Shown here: one piece after another, positions 25,301 through 37,300 of the stretch | Position numbering within the stretch: the first letter of the stretch is position 1 | How the letters are laid out: each line of letters begins with the position of its first letter | Notes under the pieces: generated by a model | Told to the model about the DNA's origin: nothing | Databases searched by the model: none | The model's input: only the letters and a program-made list of their open reading frames with translations | Program-made: the position numbers and the translations under genes | DNA from: Carposina sasakii | Lineage: Eukaryota > Arthropoda > Insecta > Lepidoptera > Carposinidae | Direction of reading: 5' to 3' | DNA length: 64,000 bases | Assembly (NCBI GenBank): GCA_014607495.2 | Contig: CP053157.1 | Location: forward strand, 5,704,001 to 5,768,000

Positions 25301-28300
25301 TCGCAGTAGAAGACGTTCGCGAGTCTGCAGTGCAGGACGTTCGCGTAGCCGCAGTGGCGGGCGACGTCCGAGTAGCCGCAGCCGTAGGCGCTCGCGTGTG
25401 CTTCGGTCAAGATCAAGGCAGTTGCGGTCCACTTCGCGAGGACGACGGTCAGCATCACGCAGATCCAGGTCCAGGCTATCACGGCAGGAGCAAAGAAATG
25501 AATCTAGGTATGTTGAGACGCAAAATTTATTTTTCGATAAGTTTCTCGAGGTTATGAAAGATTATAAACATACTGAACGTGATAAATTTCCTGTGTTCAA
25601 TAATGCTATCCCTGAATTTGATCCACTATGTAAGGAACAGTGTGTAGATACTTGGATACATAAAATCGAGGAATGTGCTCAAATTTATCGTTGGGATGAT
25701 AAACACATTGTTCATTATGCGCTTCCCAAGCTTAGTGGAGTTGCTAAAATATGGTACCAGGGACTACCTTCATTACTTTTTTCGTGGTCGGAATGGAAGA
25801 TTAAATTAAGAGAGTCATTTCCGAGTAGATTTAATTATGCTGAATTACTTACTGAAATGTTAAATAAGAAGGTCCGTTATGGGGAACCTTTTGAAATGTA
25901 TTATTATGATAAAATCAATCTTCTTAATCGATGTGAAATAACGGGCAGGCGTGCAGTTGATTGCTTGGTATATGGCATTGAAGATAGAGGAGTTAGACTA
26001 GGGGCACAAGCTGCTGAATTTTCCGAACCCGAACAAGTGTTGAAGTTCTTTAAATCGGTTAAGGTAGGCCAGGATAGGAATACAAGCTATGGTGCAAACA
26101 GAAGTAAAGACAGAGATCGACGGAATGTTCCAACTACGAGTAGTTCAAACAATACATCAATAGTAGCTAACAAAGTTAATACGACTCCGAAATCTTATAG
26201 TAACATGACATGTTTTAACTGCAAAGAAGTAGGTCACGCATTCTTTCGTTGCCCAAAGCCAAAAATTCAATGTTCGAATTGCAACTTACGTGGTCATTTA
26301 CATGCCGACTGTCCAACTAAAGCGAAACAGAATACCAATAATGATAGCACAAGTAAAAATGTTTTGCAGGTTGAAAGTATGGGAGATAGTAGTGATAAAT
26401 ATAAACTACCGATAAAAATTAATGGGAATTTTATTCAATGTCTTGTAGATCTGGGTAGTGAAGGTACTCTGATTCGCGTTAGTGATGCTCGGCGTTTACA
26501 GTTAAATTGGAAATCGGTTAATGGTCCTATGCTGAGAGGTTTAGGTAACGTCCCCTATTGTCCCATAGGCATAGCACTGGTTAGAATAGAGATTCAAGGA
26601 GTAGTGGAAGAAGACGTTGAGGTTTTAGTTATAGATGACAGTCTTATTAATTGCTCCATGTTACTTGGACATACATTTACAGAGAGACCTTCTATTAAGA
26701 TTATAAAAACGGGTTCAGACGTAATTTTCCAAAAGGTCACCGAGAAAAATAAACTTAAATTTCCACTTGTATGCTCCAAGGATACCAAAATTGAACATGG
26801 AGAAATTAAAGCTGTTCCTATAAAAGGTAATATTAATTACACCGGACAGATATATGTGAATGGCACTGTCAGGGGAAGCTCGAATAGGCAGCACTATTTG
26901 CTACCTGGTGAATTCCGTCTAAGTCAAGGCTTAGGTAATGTACTTATTCAAAATATTGGAATCAATGATATTTTAATTACAGCGGGAGAACTGATAACTC
27001 GCTGCCATTCGTTAAACTCATGTTTAAATATTTGTAGGGTAGCAATGGATATATCAGTAGATGAATCATCACTCAGACTTGGAGAAACCATGACTGAGGA
27101 ACAAAAGTGTTTACTTAGAACATTACTTGATAAATATAAAACTTGTTTTTCATTTGGATTAAAAGATCTAGGTTTTACTACAGAGTCTGAGATGGTGATT
27201 CAACTAAAAGATACCGAACCAGTTGTATATCGTCCTTATAGGTTATCTTATATGGAACGGCAACATGTCCGCGAAATGATTCAGGATATGCTTGATAGTA
27301 AGATCATCTGCGAATCGAACTCACCGTATGCCAGCCCAATTGTTTTAGTAAACAAGAAGTCTGGGGAAAAGAGACTATGCGTCGATTACCGCGCGTTAAA
27401 TAGTAAAACCAAGCGTGATCATTATCCTTTGCCGAGGATTGAAGATCAGCTTGATATGCTTTCTGGTAGTTCTCTTTTTGTAACACTTGATTTAGCCTCG
27501 GGGTATTACCAAATACCCATTGCAGAATCTTCTCGTGAGTTTACTGCTTTTGTTACACCAGATGGGCAGTATCAATATAACCGTATGCCTTTCGGTCTCG
27601 TTAACGCGCCCTCTGTATTCCAACGTACTATAAATAAAATTATTCAAAAGTCATCAGTACGAGCATACACCTTAATATACATGGACGATATATTAATTCC
27701 GGCTAGTAATTTTCAGGAAGGTATTGTACGATTGGAGGAAGTTTTAAAGGTTCTGAGGGATAGCGGTCTTACTTTGAAACTTAATAAATGTAACTTCTTT
27801 TTTGATAAAATTGATTACTTGGGTTATCAAATTAGCTCTGAGGGTGTGAGGCCCGGTTCTATTAAAACAGAGGCAATTTCTAAATTTCCAACACCTACGA
27901 ATGCACATGAAGTCCGTAGATTTTTGGGACTTGCTAGCTTTTTCAGGCGTTTTGTTAAGGGATTTGCTTTAATAGCATGTCCATTGACTGCTCTCTTGAA
28001 AAAGGATTCATGTTGGAAATGGGGAAATGAGGAATCATGTGCATTCGAAAGTTTGAAACAGTGTTTAATTGAGAAACCAGTTTTGGCAATTTATAACCCC
28101 AAATTAGAAACACAACTTCATACAGACGCGAGTAAATTTGGGGTAGCTGGTATATTGTTGCAAAAGGATGACTCGGGTTTTCTTAGGCCAGTCGCATATT
28201 ATAGTCGGCAGACCACACCTGACGAACGTAAATTGCACTCATTTGAATTAGAGACACTTGCCATTATAGCATCTCTAAACAAGTTTAGGGTATACCTTAT

Positions 28301-31300
28301 AGGAATTAAATTTAAGATAATGACTGATTGTAATGCATTACGTACTACACTGACCAAACGAGATTTAGTCCCGCGAATTGCTCGTTGGTGGCTGCAATTT
28401 CTAGAATTTGATTGCGAGATTGAATTTAGACCGGGCGATAGAATGGCACATGTCGATGCCTTAAGTAGGGGTGCTATAGATGATGATCGGGGATTAGGAA
28501 ATATATTAGATGTTCTTGTCATCAACACTGACGATTGGCTTACTACTGTCCAGCAGTCTGATGAAGACGTTAAACATATTGCTGAAATTTTAAGTGATGG
28601 CAAAACTCAAGAAGTAATTGACATATTTAATAATTATAAATTGGTTAATGGTCGAGTCTATCGTATTGTTGATGAGAATACCATCCGCTGGGTGATACCC
28701 AAAGGATCAAGATGGCAGGTATTAAAAAACAATCATGACGACATCGGGCACTTTGGTTTTGACAAGACACTCAGTCGCATTCGATCTAATTACTGGTTTC
28801 CGAAAATGAGACGTTTTGTAAAAAAATATGTATCTGCGTGTTTAGAATGTGCACACCATAAATTGCCCAGCGGTTCCAAAGTGGGCGAACTGCACCCTAT
28901 ACCAAAGGTTGATATACCATTCCATACCATCCATGCTGATCACCTAGGTCCGTTTATACGTACAAAACGCGGCAATACATATATTTTAGTTATCGTGGAC
29001 GCATTTACTAAATACGTCAATCTAACGGCTGTCAGAAATACCAAAACATCTTCAAGTATCAGGGTGTTTAGTGAGCACTTTAGTTATTTTGGTACTCCAT
29101 CACGATTAATTACTGATCAAGGAACGAGCTTTACCAGTAATGCATTCAAATCGTTTATGAAATCCTCGGGAATCAAACATATTTTAAATGTAGTAGCAAC
29201 GCTCAGAGCAAATGGTCAGGTAGAGCGGTATAATCGCACTATTCTGGCCGCTCTCGGGGCTATGAATCACGACAAACCGAACGGGTCCTGGGACGAGCAT
29301 CTGCCTAATATTCAGCTAGGTATTAATACTACGATGCACTCTACTACTAAGAAAACGCCAACTGAATTACTTTTTGGTAGGAATGTTACAAATCCTTCTC
29401 AGGGGTTATTAAATGATGTAATACTAGAGGTAACATCTGATACTGACGTCTCATTAGAGGGTATAAGATTGGATGCTAGTAACCTAATTAAAGATCAACA
29501 AGTTAAGGATAAGGAAAGGTTTGACAAACATAGGAAAACAAATATAAAATTTAAGGAAGGCGATTTGGTTAGGGTCATTAGGGCAACCACCGGCATAGAC
29601 GGACAATCTAAAAAGCTAGAACCAAAATGTAAAGGTCCTTATAGGATTAAAAAGGTACTCCCACACGATCGTTTCGTAATAGAAGACACTCCGATCACGA
29701 GAAAGGGTAAATTATATGAAGCCGTAGTAGCTATAGACAAAATTTTCCCATGGCTAGCTTTTAATACTGCCACGTCCGATGGTGACGAATCGTCCAAACA
29801 TAGTGATAGTGAGGTAGATGAGTAATAACAGGAAACTTATCACAAGTCATGGTTTTGTAATCGTTTGTTAAATATGTTTTAAAACTAATTTAGTGTTAGT
29901 TATAATAATTATATGATTGAGTATGCAAAATTATTGTGTTATAATTAAAACCAAGATGTTTATGTTATATAATTATGTACATATATTTCATTAATTCGAT
30001 AATCTATATTGGTCGATGTAATGGACCAGTATAGAACATTTTTTAGTCAAAAGTGTAAAAGTATATCTTTAATCAGGTCAAGGATTAAAGACTAAGTATA
30101 TAAGTATAGATGGAAATTCCGCACTAGTCGACGTCATGGACTAGTGTGGAAAAAGCTAGACTGATCAGGTCACGGATCAGTATGAATAAATCTCCTGCAC
30201 TGATCAACGTCATGGATCAGTGTGGATGGCATTTATCTGATCAGGTCACAGATCGGATATTTTTCACGATACTTGTAAGATTGAATTAGAATAAGTATTA
30301 ATTGTAAAATAATAATAAAGCTTTTGCTTAGCATGTATCTTTTAGAGCATTTTTATTTATGTATAAATCATTAAAATCATATTGATAAGTAATAGTTAAA
30401 AATGAAAATGTAATTGATACCGATATAATTTTAGCAGTTACAAAATCTAAATTGTTGTTACAAATTAGCTTTGTTAAATTTTATAATTTTTTTTGTTATG
30501 TATTACAACGAGGGTCTCGTTGATAGTCGGATGGCCGAGTTGTCGTAGTCCATTTACATTTCTTGCTACTGTGACTAATAAGTATCTATTTTGACTATAT
30601 CAGATTATTTTATTTGTATAATAAGTCACTAGTATGACTACCGGATATCTGATTATTGTTTATTTTATAAAAGTTGCTGTTTTGACTTTCAATCATTTTG
30701 CTTTAAAACGGGTAGAAAAATAACCGACTCGGCATTCGGATAGGACATCTTGGAACCGTAGATTGTCAGTACTTACTGTATAAAATCTAATTATTTATAG
30801 TTATTTATTTGAAATAAATCAAAGTATAGTGTTAAAGGTGTTTTCTTGCAAAAGTGTAACAGCTGCAAGTCTAATGTCCGCTTATAACTCTCAGCTCCTT
30901 CCTAGTAAGGCATCGCAGACCAAACACACATTCTTAAAGCTCTTCCTGAGATTAATGCTCAGACAAATGGACGCCTTTTAGGACATTATTTTGCATTACG
31001 TTCGCCGTAAAATTGTGAAGAAAACAGGTGGGAAATGCTCGTAGTACATTATGTGAACTATAGGTAGACTATAGGTATGGTCGCGTGGTGCCGACAGAGT
31101 AGAATTCGTACCACCCCATGTCTACCCGTGGGTATCGTACGAGGCGATTAAGGATTTCCGGGAGGCGGACAGCAGCGCCTCCCGTGTTGACAACATAGTC
31201 CAAAATACAAACTGCGGTCACCAACCCGCCTGCCCAGCGTGGTGACTATGGGCAAATACCCCCCCTAGCAGTCTTGTGGCGTGGTCCCAGGCAGTCTTCC

Positions 31301-34300
31301 CTGTGGGAAGCCTACGTCCAGCAGTAGATTGCAATAGGCTGATGATGATGATGATGATGATGATGATAGGTAGACTGGTTTAGGTACATACCTACTTAAT
31401 TTTATTGAAATTATGGAAATTGAAAACTTTTATGATATTCTATAAATGACCGCATAGCAACACAAATAGTTCCTTTGAACTGACTTTACTACCTAAGTAA
31501 AAGTATCGCAACAAAAAGCTTAAGCTTATTTGAATATCTACTTGCATAGTGGTAGGTACAGTGGTTACTATGTATAAACTCTAAAAATTCGACGTTTTGT
31601 ACAAAATTACCCAAACAGCCTCATAATTCTGTGCACTCAAGCATCCATCCCGCTACAAACATTCTGAACGGTATTGAGACTAAAACCTTTATATTTCTTA
31701 AACTACAATAGATAGCACAAGTAAAGGACATAAACCTTTTGTTTTCAGTACGGCCTCTACGCTTCCCTAACTGGAGGCTTTATCTACGCCTTGCTAGGAA
31801 CCTGTCCTCAGATCAACATTGGGCCAACAGCTTTGCTCTCACTCCTGACATTCACGTACACAAATGGCACAAGTCCAGACATGGCGGTGCTGCTATGCTT
31901 CTCCGCGGGTGTGGTGCAATTGGTTGCTGGTATTGGACAGTTGGGTAAGAAGCTGTTTGTAGTTTTTGTTTCATGTACTCGTAGTTAAGAAAGTTTTAGA
32001 TCATGTTGGGATAACAAGTGGGACTTTACATTGTTATGGAGCGGTCCAAGGATTTTTACATTAGCATAATTTATTAAATAACATATCCATATTTAACCTT
32101 GGTAAAAAAGTCATCTATAGCATAGTAGAGTCGAACAAAATTACCTATGCATTTGCACATGTGTTTGGTCTATACAGGGTGTTTTTTCGTCGCCACTATT
32201 AACGAAGGGTACGTACTCTATACATGAAATAAAGTAAGTTTATGACAAAAAAAATGCTGGGAAACGAAGTAAATTTTTTTGAAAAAAAAAAAAAAACAAT
32301 TACTTGATCGGGCGAAATTTAAAGTGTCCAGTGTTAATGCTAGTTTTTTCATACACAGATATTAATTATTTCTCTTGAAAAAATCTTGCTACGCGCGACT
32401 ACGTGCATTTATGCAGAAAAACGCAGTCTATTTACTCAACTTTAGACCCTAATATCTTTGGAACCAGACACTTCCCAGGTATGCTTCCATGGAGAAAAAT
32501 GATCGTGATGATGAGGAGATTCCGTAGTTTTCGGGAACGTTGACGACCAAAAATCACCCTGTATAGATCGCAAAAAACTAGTGTACGTTTTCCATGTAGG
32601 TTACTTAAACCAATATGCAAATAGTGTTATTTTGCGATCAAAATAGACCAAACACATGTGCAAATGCATAGGTAATTTTGTTCGCCTCTACTATTCGTAC
32701 ATGAAAACAATGATATAGGAACGAAAACAAATGATTGAAAAACAGGTACATGTCCTTTTTTCCAGGATTTCTGGTGGAATTTGTCTCCTTACCAGTAGTA
32801 TCTGGGTTTACCTCGGCAGCCGCGATAACCATCGCTTCATCACAAATCAAGGGCTTGCTTGGCCTCAAATTCGGTGGGGAGTCCTTCATAGGAACATGGA
32901 AGGGAGTCTTCCAGCATATTGAAGAGACGAGACTTCAAGATACGCTGCTTAGTTTGGTCTGCTGCATCGTGCTTCTGGGTATGAAGGTAGACAAGTTTAT
33001 TAACTTAATATGTTTAATTGTTTTTAAAGACACTAGGGATAGACTCTGCTAAGATTCTCTCAGATAAAATTAACGCAGATATTATTAAATGTATATTGTA
33101 CGTAGTTCGAGTTAATTTAAAAATAATTCAAGCAGCTCTACATTTAATGATTCTGGATCCTGCCAGTAAATGTTTAAGTAATTCGAATTAACCTGTCGAT
33201 GATGTAAATTGCTATTGTTTGTTTCGCTACTGCGTGTTCGTCAAAATTACTCTAGCAGTTGTGTATGGCTCTACTGTTTTTACGTAAAAATATATTTGCA
33301 TACTATCGCAACACAAAACTTATGCCGAGATTCACATAGCCAAATTAATATTGTATTTTTTATGTTTTTGAAAGCATAAGACATAAATTCGACTTCAGTT
33401 AAAGCCATTTCGAAGAAAATAAACATCTGCAAATCATTACGAAAATTAGTAGGTACTTACTAAATTACGCAAAATATATACATACAATACCTATACGAAA
33501 CGTAGGTATTTAAAAAAAAAAAAAAATGAAAGAAAAATAGGGTAAACAGAAGAGCTTCGTAACTAATAAGCTACATAGATGTTTGTCTATGATTAGTTAA
33601 ATATTAGTATTTAGGTACCTAATCGTGTATTGAAAAGGACCCAAATGAATATTTGAGGTTTCGTTATTAGGAATGAGGCCCCATAAGCAAGGTTTGACAA
33701 GGGACTGTGGAAGACGGGAAATCTTTGGTGTGAATGTTGGGCTCGACGCAGTAGATTCCAATTTACATGGATTCTATCTCACATAATCATTTTTGACAAA
33801 GGGCGTTTTATATTTTGGATTCCTTTATGTCGAGCCGTTTCAATGCATTATTATATTATACTTGATGTAAGACGTTTGTAATTTACTTGATAATTTGTAA
33901 CGTTAACGTTAACGTAAGCCTATATTAATATGGTCTATTAATATAGGCCGGATTAACGATATTTGTTAGTTATGTATGTATTTGTATTCCTAATATCTTA
34001 AGTAATGTTTATAACAAGTTATTGTGCTGTAACTCAATTTAAGTTTTGTCGATATATCCGTATAAAGTATAACATAACACAACAATATTAATGGTAAGTG
34101 TGTAAGCCTACGAAATAGAAGGAAGCACTGACAATCAATAGATAATTAAAATAGACTAATAAATACCACTATCACACTGGTGGGCACTTACCATTTGTAA
34201 ATTTAAACTTCTGAAACGCCTAATAATTAGGTAATTGACAAATTGACGGTTAAACAAAGATTACCCACTAAACCAATTTGCAAATAGGTACTTAAAAGTA

Positions 34301-37300
34301 GTCCGTAATTTACCAAACACACATTCGGTGGCACAGTACCAGTGACTAGGCTGATTGTCGATGTACATCCGATCAGCAATTCCCATCGCCTCATTCGTGT
34401 ACAGATTAATCTGTGTCCTGTGCCCTGAAATCTATCGATGCTCGGTCCAAATCCCAGGCCAATGTTTTAGGCCTTTTCAACGGTTTTATTGATGTTGGGT
34501 AGCGTTAAACTCGATTATTTTGTTAGGCTAAATGCTTTTGGTGGGATTAGAGTTTAGTTTTGTATTTTGTCTGCTGATGCGGGGCTTTACTGAATAGGTA
34601 CACCAGCTGTTCCCGAAATCGGGGAACCAGCTGTAGGATTATAAAGGAGATCCAACAGCAACGTTTAGTATAGTGTTGAAAGATGTAAATGATCAGTGTA
34701 AGTGTAACATGCACAGAAGGCAATGCAGCTGATGTATTCTAGTGAAGCCCCGCATCAGCACAGAATACATATAATAACGCCTTTATCCCTTACGGGGTAG
34801 GCAGAGCGCCAAGGGCCGATAGGACCACATGGTGCCACTTTGGACCAATTTTGAGGGTATAGTTGAGATGTACAAGTTCGGTTAGTTTAGTACCTGGTCA
34901 GCCTATCGCCAAAACACCAAGACCCTCTTATCCCTCTACTGACTTGTACAGTATGCCCGGGAACAGAAGCAGCTGTAGTATCATACGTTTTTTTCACTCC
35001 TAGAGCAGCATAGAAGAACCTTACTAATTACTTTCTTTATTTATTTTTATTTTTTTATTTACTTTATTAATTATAGCGTATGATATTATAGGTACTCAGC
35101 ATTGTGTTGATGCGGGGCTTTATATCAATGCGGTACTTACTTCATTCGCAGCCGAAAAATGATATATTCTTTTATCTATGATGGGTGACCTGAAATCAAA
35201 GAACATAATTGAGTGTGGTCACAATATAGTGAATAGCTCTAAAAAGGTACAGGGATTTATCATAAACTCTCAAAGTAGGAATTTGTTTAACAGTCCAAAT
35301 AATCCCCCAGGACACTAAAAGTGTTTTTTCTTCGAAAATATTTAAGATCATAGCGTAAAAGACCAAGGTTAGGCTAAGATAGAGATGATGAATGAAAAGG
35401 CATGAAAAGTATTTTCAATAAGGTAGCTGTACCATTGTCTCTCGGTTGACTTTTTACTCGTAATAATAGTTAAACCATCGAGCATTATGTGATTGCCTTG
35501 ACATAATCAGTTGATAACTGTATCCTTTATGCTGTGATTTCCACAGGTCGTTCATACCATTGAAAATTATAGCGTGGGCAAGGCTACACGTGTTTATAGG
35601 TATTTTCGTACATTGATCCTCCAATAGAGACAGTGTAGGTTTTGTTACCCAATAACCCCAATTATTTGTTTATAAAATCTGTCGTAGTTGTGGTTGAGAT
35701 TACACTTGCCCCCTAGCAATTCTATTTTTTTTTAATACTAGTAAGAGGAAAGCAAGCCTACATTTTCCTCATATAATTTATATATAAGTATATAATGCTT
35801 TGTCCCTAATAATTGAGCGATCAACGCACAACCAAAACCACTAATCTTGAGAGGCCAGAAACTTGAGTCTGGAACGGTTCGCCAATAGTCGATTGTCCTA
35901 TGAACGTTTGGCCAACATAATTATTGAAACTTGAACTTTTCTCCCAAAATTAGGTACATTACTTGTATGACGCAGGCATCCAATAAGAAAGGATTTCACA
36001 AAATTCCCACAAGAACGGGACTATAAGGATTAAGTGGACGAAGTCGTGGGCGTCTGCTAGTGACAGAATATGATATAATATAATAATAGTCGGGGTACCT
36101 ATTAAGATGTTCCAATCATGATTATGTAGATACGGAAGTAGGCAAGTTGTTAACATAATAATTTAAAATGATAATATTCTAAGTACAAAACAAATTGCGA
36201 TAGACTAGACAATTGTTCGCGCATTTACTGCTATATTATATAGGTACATTATTGTAGGTAATAGTACTTTATTGCACGAAGGAAATAAAATAAAATAAGT
36301 ATTTTTTCATCCGAACGTGACAGTTTAGCAATATATTTTTTTTACTATACCTACTCGTAATTTATATCTGAAGTATTACTTATATCATCTCTTCTATAAT
36401 CTAGGTATACATAAATGTACCTACTTATTAAAGTATGCAAATATTATATTCTTATTTTCTTGAACTTCTTGAATAGTAAGTGAACCCAAGTAAACTAAGT
36501 ATCCTGATGAAAAAATTTAGAACTTAATTTTTCGATCCCTCATGTAGCATTATATCTAACTCACTTGCTATAAGATAAGATATCTCATTCCAAAATGTGA
36601 TTCATAGAACAACCTTTGAAGAGCCGCTTCATAATTTCTATATCAATATTAATTTTAACGCATAATATCTCTTCACCATAGGCCCTGAAAGACATACGCC
36701 TTAAAAACCCGCAGAGTGACAAAGGCAGAAGAAGCGCATTCATATTCCAAAAGGCGCTGTGGTTCACTGGTGTCTCTAGAAATGCTGTAGTGGTTGTGTT
36801 GGCAGCCATGCTAGCTTACTTCGTGCACGAGGATCAAAGAAACCCTTTGATATTAACAGGTTTGTTTTGTACTTACCATAGAGTTCTACTAATATTATAA
36901 AATTGATAGTTTGTGTGAGGTAGGTACACTTTCAGGCCAAAACCACCAAACGGATTTTGAAACTTAGAAGATATATAGCGCATACATCAGAATAACAAAG
37001 ACTATAATTATCTGATCAAACGAACTTACCTGAAGTGAAGTTCGATCCTAATTATCTTGACTTCGTCGAGGAAATTTATTTTTACCATGTAGTAGTTCTG
37101 CTACACGAACCATAATCGCACATAGCCTTCAGCGTCACAAAAAAGAATCTATAGTCTACCTGTATCACCGTCTCGCCCGTCCCCACTCATATTTCACAGA
37201 ATAAAATAGATCAATCCTGTTATTATGGTAGGCATGACCTACTATGAGGGAGTATCTACTACGTTAGATAGAGGGAGGGAGGGACTCTAAATCTCCTCGA

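Larger units (their letters stand above)
24714..30861 (+). mobile_element. Full-length Ty3/gypsy-type LTR retrotransposon (6,148 bp)
   Basis: Two 321-bp LTRs (24714-25034 and 30541-30861) appear identical when compared by eye. They begin TGTCGTAGTCC and end GTGTAACA. The target duplication is GCTG (24710-24713 and 30862-30865), the 4-bp size usual for Ty3/gypsy elements. A single uninterrupted gag-pol frame lies between them, followed by about 715 bp of untranslated sequence. Identical LTRs, an intact frame and a clean target duplication mean a recent insertion. It lies in SLC26 intron 1 in the gene's own orientation. Confidence 0.95.
32987..36681. other. SLC26 intron 3, mostly unrecognised
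   Basis: AT-rich intron. Besides the elements listed separately it contains a fragment of the CGTCCGCG-type dispersed repeat on the reverse strand near 36005-36065 (GGATTAAGTGGACGAAGTCG). No other coding sequence is recognised. Confidence 0.5.

Noticed and set aside
25132..25557. Open frames in other frames and on the - strand over the RS region
   Set aside because: They arise from the GC-rich arginine/serine codons of gag and have no family features.
30005..30259. CRISPR-like array
   Set aside because: The repeats are hairpins with changing stems and no unique spacers, and the genome is eukaryotic.
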